NCBI RefSeq assembly: GCF_043290135.1
Contig: NC_134705.1
Location: forward strand, 56,087,271 to 56,151,270
DNA length: 64,000 bases
Source of the DNA: Rhipicephalus microplus
Lineage: Eukaryota; Arthropoda; Arachnida; Ixodida; Ixodidae
Direction: 5' to 3'
In this document: one piece after another, positions 1 through 12,155 of the stretch
Position numbering within the stretch: position 1 is the first letter of the stretch
Layout of the letters: the number at the start of each line of letters is the position of its first letter
Notes under the pieces: model-generated
What the model was told of the DNA's origin: nothing
Database searches by the model: none
The model's input: only the letters and a program-made list of their open reading frames with translations
Translations under genes and position numbers: made by a program

Positions 1-142
<142 letters not shown>

Positions 143-717
143 ATATTATTAGTAATGGTATTATTACTATATTTCTTGTGAAGCGCGATTTGAACAGACG
201 TTCATCTTAGGAAAAAACCAGATTGAGCATGCGCTGCTGTCTTCGGAAGCTTTCAACATTGCGAAAAAAGATCTCTGTATCAGTGATGCTTCCACGACCC
301 TGTTTTGGACTGATCACCACTTTTTGTCTTTGCGAATAATCATCATCATATTCATCATCAGCCTGAGTACGTTCACTGAAACATTTAGCTCTCTCCTATG
401 TTCCGCCAATCAACTCGGTTTTGTGCTTGTTGCTGCCGCTTTACGCCCACCAACTTCCTAATCTCATTTGCCCACCTAAATTCGCGTCACCCTCTAACCC
501 ACTTGCCTTTTCTGGGAATAAAGTCCGTTACCGTTAATGACCAGCATATACCGTGTCTACGCGCTACATATCCAGTGAATGTACATTTATTTCTTCTTGA
601 TTTTCATCTACGATACCTTTTATCGCGGTTTCTTTCCTGGTCTACTCTGCTGCCTTTTGTCTCCCAAGGTTATACCTATAATTTTCCTTTGTATCACTCA
701 CAGTATCGTCCTCTGTT

Positions 718-983
718 TAAACTGAGCCCTGCCCCACCGCGGTGGTCTAGTGGCTAAGGTACTCGGCTGCAGACCCGCAGGTCGCGGGATCGAATTCCGG
801 CTGCGGCGGCTGCATTTTAGATGGAGGCGGAAATGTTGTAGGCCCGTGTGCTCAGATTTGGGTGCACGTTAAAGATCCCCAGGAGGTCGAAATTTCCGGA
901 GCCCTCCACTACGGCGTCTCTCATAATCATATGGTGGTTTTGGGACGTTCAACCCCACAAATCAATCAATTAAACTTAGCCCT
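718..983 (+). repeat. 13-bp target-site duplication around Ruka copy 1
   Basis: Positions 718-730 (TAAACTGAGCCCT) and 971-983 (TAAACTTAGCCCT) match at 12 of 13 bases and flank the SINE exactly. This fixes both SINE ends and shows that it jumped into the already resident LINE. Confidence 0.85.
731..970 (+). mobile_element. Ruka-like tRNA-derived SINE (copy 1, full length)
   Basis: A 240-bp tRNA-derived SINE. The internal pol III promoter is visible: A-box-like TGGTCTAGTGG at 742-752 and B-box-like GGATCGAATTCC at 786-797. A tRNA-unrelated body follows, with the conserved end phrase ATAATCATATGGTGGTTTTG and a short ATCAATCAAT tail. This matches the family Ruka known from ixodid ticks. It needs LINE proteins in trans to move. 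It is the best preserved copy in the window and has a target duplication. Confidence 0.93.
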
Positions 984-2790
984 TATTGTAAGCCTCCATG
1001 TTTCTGCTCTGTAGGTAAGAACCGGCAACATGGAGCTGGTACATACGTTTCTATTGACGGATAGTGGCAATCTACAAGTCAAGATTTGAGAGTGCTAGCC
1101 GGATGTGCACTTTCGAGTTCTTATTCTTCTAGTTACTTCAATCTCGTGGTTTGGCTTCGCGGTTATTGCCTGTCACTATCTCTATCTCGAAGCGCTGTTC
1201 TTTTCTTAAATTGTTGTACGTCACTTTACTTTCTACAGAATAATTTGAAGACCAAACTTTCTGCCCTGCTTGTCTAATTCAGTAAACATGAGTGAATATT
1301 TGTCCCCTGAGTTACACAGCAATGCAGTGTCATCGGCGAAGCGCAAGCTACGAAGATGCGCTCCATTTATTCTTATCCTTAACTTCTCCCATTCTAAGCC
1401 TCTGAAAACCTCTGTAAGCTCGCGGTTATTAGTATAGGAAAGATGGTATCTTCTTGGCCTACACCCTTCTGTATTTGTATACCCTCACTTTTTTTATGAA
1501 ACACTCTTTTGTCAGTTAATGCTAAGAATATTTCATCCAGGATGCTTACTTATGCTTTGTCGACGCCCTGATCACGCAATGTTCTGGCCTGCTGATATTT
1601 CAACTGAACCAAATGCTTTGTAGAAATCTATGAAGGCTATGTATAGTGGGTGGCTGTATTCTGAGCATTTCTATATTACCTGACTGATAGTATAATTGTG
1701 ATCGATTGTTGAGTAGCCTGTTCGAAATCCCGCTTATTTATTTGGTTGATAAAAATCTAAAGTTGTCCTAGTTCTGTTGCTATTACCTTTGTAAATTGCT
1801 TGTATACGACGTAGAGCAAGGTGAACGGCCTGTAATTCTGCGAGCCCTTGTCGTCTTCTTTCTTATGTATTAAGATGATGTTAGCATTCTTCCGAGATTC
1901 TGGTAACCTTTTCTTCAGCAGACACTTTGTAAACAGGGTTGCTATATTTTCTCACACAATATGTCCTCCGTCTTTCAGCAGATATGAACCTCACCAACAG
2001 TTTTGCCTCTTTGTAACCCATCCAAGGCTTTTCTGACTTGCCACAACCACCATGTGTTTTTTGACTTCGTCTGCCATTACTGGTGGAATGTCATCTGCGT
2101 TACTTCTAGTTCTTAACTTAAGGTCATAGTTGTCCCGGCTACAGTACAGATCTCCGCAGAACTCTTCCACTATTTTGGTAGTCACTTTGTCTTCCTTATC
2201 CCTAAGTGCGCACGTATGGTTTTTGCCTATACCAAGTTTCCTCTTCGCTACTTTGACGCTTCCTCCGTTCTTTAGAGCTTTTTAGTTCTCTTCGTGTTAG
2301 ACATTCTTACATAAGGTAAGTTACGCTTAATAACCAACTTTGAAAGTTCTGCTGGTTCTATTTTTTGTTGTTTTTGAGGTTCTCTTGCTTTGACATTTTT
2401 TAGTTGGGTTCTTTGTCTCCTGAAACAGCGTGCTAGTGTCCTGTCTGTATACCGTACCTCCAACCTCCACTGCACACTCCGTAATAATAGGTGTCAGATT
2501 ATCGTTCATTGCGTCAACACGAAGGCTGTTTTTTTCGATAAGAGCCATGTATCTGTTCTGAAGTGAGACTCTCAATTTCTGTACTTCCCCTTTTAGCGCT
2601 AGCTCATTGATTGGCTTCTTGATTATCAGTTTCTGTCACTCCTTCTTCAAGTCTAGGTGATTTTGAGACCACTTCTTTCTGTGGTCACTGCATCGTACCC
2701 TGACTGACACTTCTACATCCTGCACAATGCCTGCGAGTGAACTCAAGAGAAAGTCTATTTCGTTCTTACTTTCGCTGTTTAGGCTCTTCA

Positions 2791-3124
2791 TATCTAGTTA
2801 CACGTATCAGGTACATCCGTATCCTCCCTGCCTCACTCTTTTTAATATTTTTTGTGCACAGGTAAGAGAAGGCTGCCCTAAATCTAAATATTCATTGCCA
2901 TTTGAAAGAACAATTATAGCGCTCGTGTGTCGTGTCTTTTCCATGTGGGGTACCTCGAGTGTTTTCACTGCTATTTTTTGTTCGGCTACCATATCTCAAT
3001 TTCTAAGCGTTGAACATATTGGTTATGCAGAATCAAGCCTTATTCATTAGCTTCCGGAACACTATGAAAATTTGTGCAGGCGCCCTTGCTTTGTGTTAAC
3101 ACTATCCATTTCATTACGCAACAG
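2791..3124. other. Non-repetitive intron-like DNA before the first ligase exon
   Basis: No repeat or coding signal is evident. It ends in a pyrimidine-rich run and an AG at 3123-3124 that I take as the splice acceptor of the next exon. Earlier exons of the gene must lie left of the window or be missing. Confidence 0.4.
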
Positions 3125-3269
3125 ATAATCGACCCAGACAAGAACAAGCTACTCGGACCCATGCAGTGCGGAGAATTGCTCTTTGATACACCATGCGCTG
3201 CACTTGGGTACTGTGGGCATCTTGACCCTACGGCTGCCATCACCGATGAAGAAGGGTGGATACACACGG
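3125..3269 (+). CDS. Acyl-CoA synthetase / 4CL / luciferase-like enzyme, internal exon
   Basis: This exon encodes part of an ANL-superfamily adenylating enzyme, which activates a carboxylic acid as an acyl-AMP and then forms the CoA thioester. The peptide starts IIDPDKNKLLGPMQCGEL, the usual segment before the hinge, and ends in DEEGWIHTG, the left half of the conserved GW-x-HTGD motif. The acceptor AG is at 3123-3124 and the donor GTAAAT begins at 3270. The exon starts in phase 0 and ends after the first base of a codon. The next exon supplies GA, restoring Gly followed by Asp in the HTGD motif, which strongly supports the pairing. Substrate and subfamily cannot be told from this fragment. 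The adenylation core with the YGMTE-type motif is not in the window. Confidence 0.85.
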
Positions 3270-3310
3270 GTAAATGCGAGCGAGACTTTTCTTTTGTGTG
3301 CAGGCGCTAG

Positions 3311-3649
3311 CAATATAATTGTTATGTTTTGCTTCCCAACCGATCGACACTGTCAGCTTGTCAGTGTCTTGCATTCTATGGCTTTTGTGAGGATCGAAGC
3401 TTACGAACTAGTTAAGCAATAATATTATAACAATAAATTATTATTCAAACTTGCCCTAAACACATAAGGTCACAATGCAGACACACACAAACACCAAGCA
3501 ATAAAAATAAACAATACAATACAGAGAGCCTTAAGAATAAAAAATTGAAAATGAAAGATCGAAAACGCACAGGCAAATGGGAATCAGCACAAAATAGAAA
3601 TAATAAGAAACAAGACGAAAATTTTTGAATGGAAGACAAAAGTCATGTG
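3311..3649. other. AT-rich intron DNA, no recognised feature
   Basis: A-rich sequence follows the first ligase exon. I see nothing coding and no clear repeat family. Confidence 0.4.
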
Positions 3650-4035
3650 AATTTTACACTACTATGCTGAAAGGCTTCCTGAAAGACAAAGAGCGAGGAA
3701 CCTGTACATCATGAAAATCTATGCTGAGACACTGCAAAGCTGCAATAAAAACAATACACATGAATAATGAAAAAGATCAAGCAAAAGAAAGTTCATGTTG
3801 TAGGCATTTCGTATTTTGTGAGTGGTAGTGTGTTGGAATGAGGTGACAGGTACAATGAAGGGTCCTTTCGATCTGGTTAACTTATGCTAAAAAATCGAAA
3901 CTTGCACGACCGAGGAGTTAACGGCCAGGTATTACACCACTAACTAGCTTGTAAATTTCTAGCTAAACCCCAAACGTAAATGTTTACGAACTTTCGCTGT
4001 ACTCGCTCAATAGCGTTACTGCCAATTTATAAATG
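3650..4035 (-). pseudogene. Possible LINE reverse-transcriptase C-terminal remnant
   Basis: Read on the minus strand from about 4030 downward, the sequence encodes SNAIERVQRKFV, a phrase typical of the region after the RT domain in CR1/jockey-type LINEs. It is followed by broken frame with stops. Nothing else of an element is clear, so this is a weak call. Confidence 0.4.
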
Positions 4036-4267
4036 TCATCTCAATTTACAGATGCATACTTAAGTTGAGGAAGGATTATGGTGGTGCACAATTTGTGGAA
4101 GGCTGTTGCAGAACTGAATTCTTGAGACATTCTGGAAACACAGCCGAGAGAAGGAAGGCCTCGCATGCATTTTGTCATTATCTGAGCTTAGTAGCCCACA
4201 GGACTCCCCACGTTTGCCAGACTGTGTCTGTACAGATACCAGCATTGAGCGTGCTTATCGAAGGTTT

Positions 4268-4990
4268 TTGTTAAAGACTAAAGTCCTTCTTGGGGACCTT
4301 CGACGCAAAAACTTCGGTCTGTCTGTCTGTACATTTCTCTGTTTGTCCACCATTACCGCGAACCGGGTATACTAAACAGCACCAGCCAATACTCTGAATG
4401 GGCAACCCCATACACAGCGCCCACCAATGCTGCTCAAGGATCAGCGTTCATACATGTGCGATTGTCAAACCAAAAGCAATTATTGCGCATATCTGAGGCA
4501 CCATAACAACACATTTATATTCTGCATGTTCGCCTTTTACTAGAAAAGGCATAGATAAGAAATTCTTAAGACAGTAGCGCTCATCACGCTGCGCTTACCA
4601 TGCGAAGCTTCCACAGAAAGGCGAGTGTTTCCAACGCTTTGTTAAGACGACATGGTGGGGACACCTACCCGTCGCCTTGTGTTCTACACCTTATCTCCTC
4701 TAAGACGGGTGCGCACAACCGTCTCAGGGCCAGGCGCTTTGTTTTCAAAAAAAAAAAAAACTGCCAGATCGTGCTCAAGCCTCACGTGTGACGTAACGTG
4801 ATGCACTTGTTCGCCCCCACTGCACGCTCGAGGCAATCTAACGCAGCGCCTCCAGAATACCATTCACCGACTTTCTTGCGCAGAACATCAAATAAATATT
4901 TTGTTCACTCTCTCCAAACGCAACACTATCGTCTTTCGACGACATTTGCAGATTACATGCAGATATTGGGCCATTTTTATAATAAATATA
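4268..4990 (+). repeat. Interspersed repeat with internal CTGT run (family T, copy 1)
   Basis: About 700 bp that matches 8000-8665 on the same strand and 36075-36577 on the opposite strand. Shared landmarks in order are TTAAAGAC, CTTGGGGACCTTC, a CTGT run followed by ACATTT, GTTCATA...GTGCGATTGTCAA, CATAACAACAC, GTTTCCAACGCTTTG, GTTCTACACCTTATC and CGCAGCGCCT. No ORF is shared, so it is a non-coding dispersed repeat, perhaps a non-autonomous transposon. Its class is not known to me. It lies in the ligase intron. Confidence 0.85.
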
Positions 4991-5399
4991 TCACAACTAT
5001 GGTCCCATTTACATAGGCGTTTAGAAAGAGTTCAGACAATGCTGAACGCTTTCTTTTATTTTTAAATTGAGAACCCGTAACCTTCTTGTCCGAGTGATTT
5101 TTACGCTTCGGTGCACTTCAAGCCTCAGGGGAGGATCATTGGGTATACTTACAATGTTTAGGTTATGTTGCCAGATAAACTTGCTCAAGACGCTTCACAT
5201 AAGCTCTGTAAATTGCCATTTTTTACTCACCTGCTTTACACGAGCAGAATTCACTCTATCAGAACAGGCACTACCCTCTAGCATTCAGGTTGAGAAGGGC
5301 ATGTATACGGCTTTCATTGCATGTCGTACATTTCACGACAACATAGATAATTTAGTTCTCTCGTGCGGCAGGAGCACGGTTTTTGTAAAGAAATACTGA
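4991..5399. other. Intron DNA without a recognised feature
   Basis: Mixed-composition sequence. The open frames here are short and show no domain that I recognise. Confidence 0.35.
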
Positions 5400-5591
5400 G
5401 CGCTGTGTCAGCTGTTTCGTGAATACGAGAAAAAAATTATTGAGTCCGCGTCATCTTCAAGTGATGACCTTTTGAATACAGATATATATTTTGTGTCCGG
5501 AAGCGAAGATAGTGACGACGGTGAGGTGAGCAGCACCTCCGCTGAGGATGAAGACAGTTCGGAAGTGAACATTGCGAGTGCCCGCCTGTGA
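5400..5591 (+). pseudogene. Short Ser/Asp/Glu-rich open frame, unidentified
   Basis: A 63-residue frame, opened by a stop just upstream rather than by a methionine, encodes LFREYEKKIIE and then a very acidic serine-rich stretch including SGSEDSDDGE and SAEDEDSSE. Such acidic segments occur in the N-terminal regions of some transposases and in many unrelated nuclear proteins, so composition does not identify it. An AATAAA lies about 270 bp downstream near 5860. It could be a terminal exon or a transposon remnant; I do not recognise it. Confidence 0.25.
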
Positions 5592-6756
5592 AGACGCTTC
5601 ACGTTATTCCGCATTATGAAACTTTTTCCTCGCAGTTCTGAAGCTTAACGAGTGAGATATCTCAAATGTGCTTTGTCTACAAAACAGATGTGGCACCTGC
5701 AACTGTTCTTTTATATGCAGTAGGCAACCTATTCCCATACATATTGTTCATACTTATTGTTCATAAATGAACTTCATTGTGGTAATGTAAATATGTATGT
5801 GGTACAAATATTTTTCAATATTGACTTGCTATCTGTTGTACTGTCGAAGTCAAAATAAGCAATAAATTAGGCATTTTTGGTCGAAAACTCACAAAAATCA
5901 GCAGTTAAAGGCTTAGGTGCTTGAAAAATTTGTCAGGATTAACTAGGGAGATGATGAGGCGTGAAAAAATCAATGCGTTGATTGTTTGACAGACGAAGGT
6001 CTAAGACGCTTCTGCAACACATGACCGCATTTTTTTGCAGTATAGAACTAAAAGCCAAAATGTATAAGAACAGGTTGCACTTTTCCTCAGTGAAATAATT
6101 AGACGAGAAAAGTTAAGCCAGCTGACGTCAGTTCCTTCAACACTGCAATTACAAGGAACACTAATTCTGTGTCCTCTATGATACGATATCACAAGTTCAA
6201 TACAAGACACGGAATCGTGTAAGAGAACAGGCACGATGCTGGGCGCCAAGTAGAAACAAAAATCAACAACTTTTTTGGCACTCAAAGCTGATTTCTAATC
6301 AAATTGAGTCAGCAAAAGAATCCAGATCTTTCCATCTAACAGATTTCAGTGAACTGTCAATGGCCATCGGTATGCCACCACTTTTCTGTTTGGTTGCACT
6401 GAAGTCTAGGTTTAGGCGAGAGGTGGTGAAAATTAGGGGAAAAAGTTAGTCGAGCGAATTTCATGGCTGAGATAAGCTTCAGAATTAGCAACAATTGAAA
6501 AAGAAGAAAAAAATGGCTGGTGACAAACACGCTTCTATCTTTAGGTAGACCATGGTCGCTCTTGTAGAATACGTCTTTATTACACGGCAGTTTCGACACT
6601 AGGCGATAGCTCAAACGGATAAAGCATGTCAGCGCACAATACCCAACGAATGGTCTTGAAGAGGCATCGGAGAGGCCACGTCAAAATATTCCGGGGCTGC
6701 AGTGCTTCCTATTCAACCTCAATGTAGAAGGAACAATGTGTTTCATATTTAGATTT
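5592..6756. other. Intron DNA, no supported gene
   Basis: AT-rich DNA. A minus-strand open frame at 6001-6285 (94 codons) has no recognised domain and I do not call it a gene. Confidence 0.35.
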
Positions 6757-6950
6757 AAGCTCCGCAGGTCGTGGGATCAAATCCCGGCTGCAAAGTCTGC
6801 ATTTTTGATGGAGGTGAAAATGCTGTATATGTTCAGATTTGGATGTACGTAAAAAACCCTATTTGATCAAAATTTCCGGAGCCTTCCACTATGGCGTTTT
6901 GCATAATCATATGGTGGTTTGGGGACGTTAAATCCAGATATCAATGAAAT
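6757..6950 (+). mobile_element. Ruka-like SINE, 5'-truncated (copy 2)
   Basis: Starts just before the B box (GGATCAAATCCCGG near 6775) and carries the body through ATAATCATATGGTGGTTTGG to a degraded ATCAATGAAAT tail. The A-box part of the tRNA head is missing. It lies in the ligase intron. Confidence 0.88.
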
Positions 6951-7985
6951 TTATCTTCAGTGCCCCAGCAAAAGATGGGAGACAAATTCATCGAATTAAT
7001 ACGTTAATGATGAAGTAATATTGCCCCACAGACTTTTAATGAGGTTTATAACAAGAAAATGAGCGAGCCACTTTGTAAGCGTCTACATTATCGCGCACTC
7101 CGAAGCATTTCTTAATATCGTCGATTAACTTCTGTCAAGTTGTCAAACTTTAGTAGTTTTTATACCATAACGACGCGGTTACTTCATGTAAGAGGCTGAT
7201 ATTGGTGAGCTGACCGGTGGCATTCCTACAATTGAAATGACTTCCGCGTTGATAGAAGCTCAGCCATGCGTCCACATTCTCACCAACTTTTCTTTTATAG
7301 GCTAACGCTTCCATATGGGGTTGCCATGGGTGACCAAAAACACCCGGTGTCGGAAAAATAGAATCAGGTGTCAGAAGCTTGTTGCCCGTTTCAGAATCGC
7401 TCTCTAGCGGCAGACCAGCATTTCGTGTACTTCGAAGAATCGCCATAAATTGCGTCTCTGCAGTCGGTTCGTCTCCGTTTGTAGGGAGCGCCGTTATCGT
7501 ACCCAATACCACCACCAAACATGTACGATGAAGAATGTTTATTTAAAGATGGGCTGATGAAAAAAGTGATTGACTGGCGGGGTCCTGGCACTGATACACT
7601 CGCAAGACAAGCGCTCTCCGTCCCCGTCTTCTTTTCATCTTGCCTCTCGCGTCAGCGTAGCAATATTTAACCTGAAGCATAGCTATCCACCGGAACCAGT
7701 TGCGTTCACCGAATGTACGACTATGAGGGCTTTTAGAAGCACTTTCAAGCTAAACATTTCACATGGACTAAACCTTATGTACGTGTGTGGTGCCGAGAGT
7801 CACCAGGGTCTATCATTTCAGCTGACGCTTCGGTGAGCGATGCAAACGCGTCATTACTTCCGTGCGAAGCCTTTCACCACTTTCTAGGACTATAAATAGT
7901 TCGCTCCTTTCCTTATATTCCACTATTATACGTTATTAAGGGAGCTGTATACGGAAAGACTAGTACGTATATCTGACTCCCGACT
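6951..7985. other. Intron DNA with one unassigned minus-strand open frame
   Basis: A 122-codon open frame on the minus strand (7518 to 7150) has no recognised domain and no cleanly supported start. It includes the phrase GENVDAWLSFYQRG, which I cannot place in a family. It may be chance or a transposon relic. The rest shows nothing notable. Confidence 0.3.
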
Positions 7986-7999
7986 GTGGACGAACACTA

Positions 8000-8665
8000 T
8001 ATTAAAGACGATGTGTTTCTTGGGGACCTTCAACGGAAAAATTTCGGTCTGTCTGTCTGTCTCTCTGTACATTTGTCTGTCCGCCCTGACGATACCTCAA
8101 ACGGCATCGAACGGCCAATCCCATCCGCGGCCCCCACCATGATTGCTCAAGGTTTAGCGTTCATAGTTGTGCGATTGTCAACTAAAAAAGCAAATATTGT
8201 GCATATCTGAAACGCCATAACAACACGTCTGTGTTTTGTATGTCTGCCTTTATACTAGAAGAGACACACAAGAGTGACTCTAAGGACTGTAGTGTTTATC
8301 GCGCTGCGCTAACAGTGCAACGCGATGCTCAGGAAGGTGTTTCCAACACTTTGCTACGATGGCATGGTGGTGGCACCTGCCCGTCGCTTTGCATTCTACA
8401 CCTTATCACCTCCGAGACTGGCGCGCATCTTTCTCCGCGGTTGCGCACGCCTTCGTTTTCGAAGATAACTGCCAGATGACGCTCGTGTCTAACGTGCCTA
8501 GATGCGCTTGTTCGCCTTTGCTACACGCTCGAGGCACTCTAACGCAGCGCCTTCAAAATACCATTCACCAATTTTCTTGCACAGAACATCAAACAAAAAT
8601 TTTTTTCGCTTTCTTCAGGCGCAAGATTTTCATCTCTCGATGACATTTACAGTGTGACATGTAAA
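8000..8665 (+). repeat. Interspersed repeat with internal CTGT run (family T, copy 2)
   Basis: Collinear with 4268-4990: TTAAAGACGAT, CTTGGGGACCTTC, CTGTCTGTCTGTCTC run, GTGCGATTGTCAA, CCATAACAACAC, GTTTCCAACACTTTG, CATTCTACACCTTATCACC and CTCTAACGCAGCGCCT follow in the same order. The copies differ at many positions and by small indels, so they are old independent insertions rather than a recent duplication. Confidence 0.87.
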
Positions 8666-9589
8666 TTAGGGCAATTTTTTATTTACCGGAGTTTTATTTA
8701 CAACTCAAGAACGTCAAGAAAGTAGGATATAGCCTTGAAGGCAGCGCAAGTATATTCTTCAGCAGTTAGAAACTTTTCGCGTTAACTTTTCATGCACTCC
8801 AACCACCCACGATGTGTACGCTAAAAGGAACAATCGCTTAGGAGTTTAGCTTGAAAACAGGAGCTTGAAAAACAGGAGCAGACAAATCTTGAGGTCGAGA
8901 AGTGTTTGATGGCACGCTAATTTGTGAGACATTTAGAAGAATTATAACTGCACTGAAAACGACGCACTAAAAAGAAGTGGGCAGGACGATCGCAGCGTGT
9001 TAAAAAATGAGACACGAAAACAAAGTGGACAGGACTGCGATAGTCGGTCCATTTCGTTCTCGTGTATTGTTTTTAGCGAAGTTTTATTTTCCTTAATGGT
9101 TAGCTGATAGTAAACGTCAAAGTAGGAGTGCGATCTCTTGAAATCAGCGACACTCTGACATAGCGGACACTTCTAAGCCGACGATGTCAAAATTGAGCTA
9201 GACAGGTTGAACTTAGGAATAAATAAACACGTTAGAAGACGGGTCATCCAGGGCACCAAACCAGCCTACCTCACAACGTCAGAAATTTGAAACTACGCCA
9301 GTTTTTTTTTAAAATGAAAATCTAGGCTTTCAAAAAGTCAACTAAAGCCAGGCGACCTACGATTCATGTGAAGTGTAGAGCTGCCAGGCTGTCAGATGGT
9401 ATTCTATGGTGCTGAGAAAGTGAAACATAACTCCCTACATAAAGATAGCGCAGCAGCCTAGCATAAATGACAAAATTCGGTTCGAATGCAGATACAGGTA
9501 AATACAAACTTTATGTTTGCTTAAAAGACGTGATAAAGGAATCATTTAAAAGAAGAGATCTGGGATGCGGTCTCACTGGCGACCACCTG
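8666..9589. other. Intron DNA, no recognised feature
   Basis: Nothing coding or clearly repeated is visible apart from a short T run near 9301. Confidence 0.35.
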
Positions 9590-11747
9590 TCAGTAGTTAA
9601 CTTCTCACACCAGGGCAGGACTGGCTACTCTGGTGAACTACGTGGCCACTACTTCCCTTAACGAAGTACCAATCAACGTTTGGCCATTAGTCCCCAGCGG
9701 CTTCGAAGCAACGATCCAAGGCAGCGATCAGACTTGCGACGTAGCAAAAAGTCATAAGAATCTCTGGTTCTGGACAAGCTGGCCTTTGAGACTGAATGTA
9801 GCTACGTTCACCCAAGAGCGTCTCTAGTGAAGCTAGTGTAGCTGTGATAATCGAAGAATTAGAGAGTTATATATTGGGTCTAATGGGGCTCAGGGAAGTT
9901 AGTAGTACAATGGATACTTTTACAAAGCAAAAGAATGGACATGTTCTATGCTACCGTGGAGTAGATACAGAAAAAATCATGTTTGGGGTTCGTTATACAC
10001 AAGAACATTGCTGGCCACATACAGGAATACTATAGCGTCAGTGAAAGGGTGGCATTATCATAATTTAGCTTAACTAGGGGTACTAGATGAAGGTGGTAGA
10101 GGCCTACGCGCCTACATCCTGTCATAATGACCATTTGTTTTCATGCTTTTATGAAGTCTTCAAGTCAGCTATGAATGAAGTAAAGCCGCATTATACTATT
10201 TTCTTAAGCGAATTTAATGCCCAAGTAGACAAGAAACAGACGGAAACCAGGCATTGGAGAAATACGGCATCAGCTCTAGAAATGCCACCGGGCAGTAATC
10301 AGAAGATTTTGCAGAATATAATTTTTACGGATCTAGAATACCTTCTTTAAAAAACAGCCGAACCATAACTGGACGTGAGGAAGTACAAATAGCGATTTGA
10401 AAATGAAACCAGCTTCATTATTTGTGCGCACCCAAGCATTTGCACGATTGAGAAGTAGCAGACAAATTACGATGCACTGGCCACATATTGATAAGAGCTC
10501 GTATTCCCCTAGATTTTTTAAAAAGGGCAAAAACTGACACGTAGGAAGTAAATAATGGGCCAGTGGTGAGAGGCAAAGTACACGAATTCACAATTTCGCT
10601 TCAGAACAGGTTTGAGGCTCTAAAGAAAATAACCGAGAATAGCGTTTAGGCAGTGAACGATAACCCTAATGTTATTACCTAAGAGTGCGCACTGGCAGTC
10701 AGAGGTACAGTCACTAGAGTGAACACTGGAAAACCATCTCAAGGGACAAAAAATCTTCTTAAGAGGCGAAAAACCACGGAAGTCTCAAATGCAACGGGCA
10801 ATATAAAGCTAGTGTAACTTTCGGAGATATTTAATAGGCGCAATATAGCAGACATTGAAGACATAGAATGGAAAGAATTAAGCTGGCTGCAAAATGTGGC
10901 AGAAACCTAAAAGCTGCGAAGGCAAACCTTTAAATAGGCGAAAATCTCATTCACGCACTGAGGGACAAAGAACGCCACGTCAAAACCAATTGGGATAGCA
11001 TAGTTGAAGTGGCGGTGGAGTTTTACAGAAAGCTGTTCAGAAGCCAAAACAACCAGGATGATATCATAGGGAGCAATAATTGTCCACACATATTCGCCAT
11101 CCTACTAGTATATATAGGAAACTAGGAAAAGCCCAAGAAGGAATGTGAAAATGGAAAGCTGCTGCTGAGGATAAGGTAACAACAGAGCTGCTAACGGGAA
11201 TGAAGTGTCTCTTGACAAGAGAGGTACCAGATTCTTGGAAGAAAGCGCACGTTATTTAGGCTAGTAAGAAAGAAGACATCATGAACTAGAGCCTATAAAC
11301 TGTTTACAAAACGAGTAGCTAATACAATCAGGGTAATAATAGAGTTCATTGAACCAAAGAACCAAGCAGGATTGCGTACAGGCTACTCCACAACAGACCA
11401 TATACATATTATCAATCAGGTAACAGAATAATACGCGCGATACAATCACTCCTATAGATAGCATTCATAGATTACAAGAAGGCGTTTGGCTCAGTCGAGA
11501 CAGGAGCAGTAATGCAGGCACTGTGAAATCAGGGCATGGCGAACCCTATGTAAACTTACTGAAAAAAATAGAGTGAGGATACACAGTCACCCTAGTTCTT
11601 CAGGAAGAAAGTGATAGAATTCCAACAAAGAAGGATATAAGGCAAGGAAAGCAGATGTTTCCAATGCTATTCACGGCGTGTTTAGAGATGGTTACCAGGG
11701 CCAACGATAAACATATATAGGAATAACAGTTATTGAAGAGTGTCATA

Positions 11748-12155
11748 GGCCCATATTCACAAACCAACCTTGGCCTTTCCTCCCGTTTTCCTCAAGTTCC
11801 TGTGCTCTCTACGTGCGTTATAAGGACACAGAAAGAGCAACAGGGTAAAATATAATAATGAGATTGGTTCATGTATACTAGCCTACTTGGTTCAGCAAGC
11901 GCAATGACAGCTTGACACCGATAAGGAAAACTCGAGGTAAGGTGGAGTGTGGCAGCTGGGGCTAGTTGGCATGGCATGACGATAGTTAAAGCGCGAGAAC
12001 AAAACGACGACACAGAGTCAAGAAGGACACGAGCGACACGAGCGCTCGTGTCGCTCGTGCGCTCGTGTCGCTCGTGTCCTTCTTGTCTCTGTGTCATCGT
12101 TTTGTTCTCGCGCTATAACTATCGTAAGGTGGAGGTTGGTTTGTGAATATGGGCC
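11748..12155. mobile_element. TIR element (MITE-like) inserted in the LINE
   Basis: Perfect 23-bp terminal inverted repeats, beginning GGCCCATATTCACAAACC at 11748-11770 and ending with the complement at 12133-12155, bound 408 bp with no coding capacity. This is the architecture of a non-autonomous cut-and-paste DNA transposon. A related terminus (GGGGCCGTATTCACAAAGCT) occurs at 15570, so this is a family. The target duplication is not clear. A long palindrome occupies its right half. Confidence 0.85.
11979..12125. repeat. 147-bp near-perfect palindrome inside the TIR element
   Basis: Two 67-bp arms (11979-12045 and 12059-12125) are inverted complements with about 3 mismatches, separated by 13 bp. 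The arms hold ACGATAGTTAAAGCGCGAG and the repeated ACACGAGCG phrase. A hairpin or cruciform can form. It may be a second foldback element nested in the first. Confidence 0.9.

Larger units (their letters stand above)
340..2790 (-). pseudogene. RTE-type LINE, 5'-truncated, decayed, split by a Ruka SINE
   Basis: Reading the minus strand, the copy runs from the end of an endonuclease domain through a linker into reverse transcriptase and a 3' tail of TGATGA-like repeats at about 336-361. Direct signs are an intact FADD catalytic motif (1329-1340), an upstream phrase FIDFYKAFGSVE near 1615-1650 matching the RT block AFIDYEKAFDSVE, and a segment near 2330-2575 with the linker typical of these elements. 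Several frameshifts and stops break the frame, so it is not active. The short tandem-repeat tail and domain order point to the RTE clade; that assignment is from family knowledge, not a search. A Ruka SINE at 731-970 lies inside it. The left (5') limit is where similarity ends near 2790. Confidence 0.88.

Noticed and set aside
7150..7518. 122-codon minus-strand frame
   Set aside because: No recognised domain, no clear start and no exon structure; kept only as an unassigned note.
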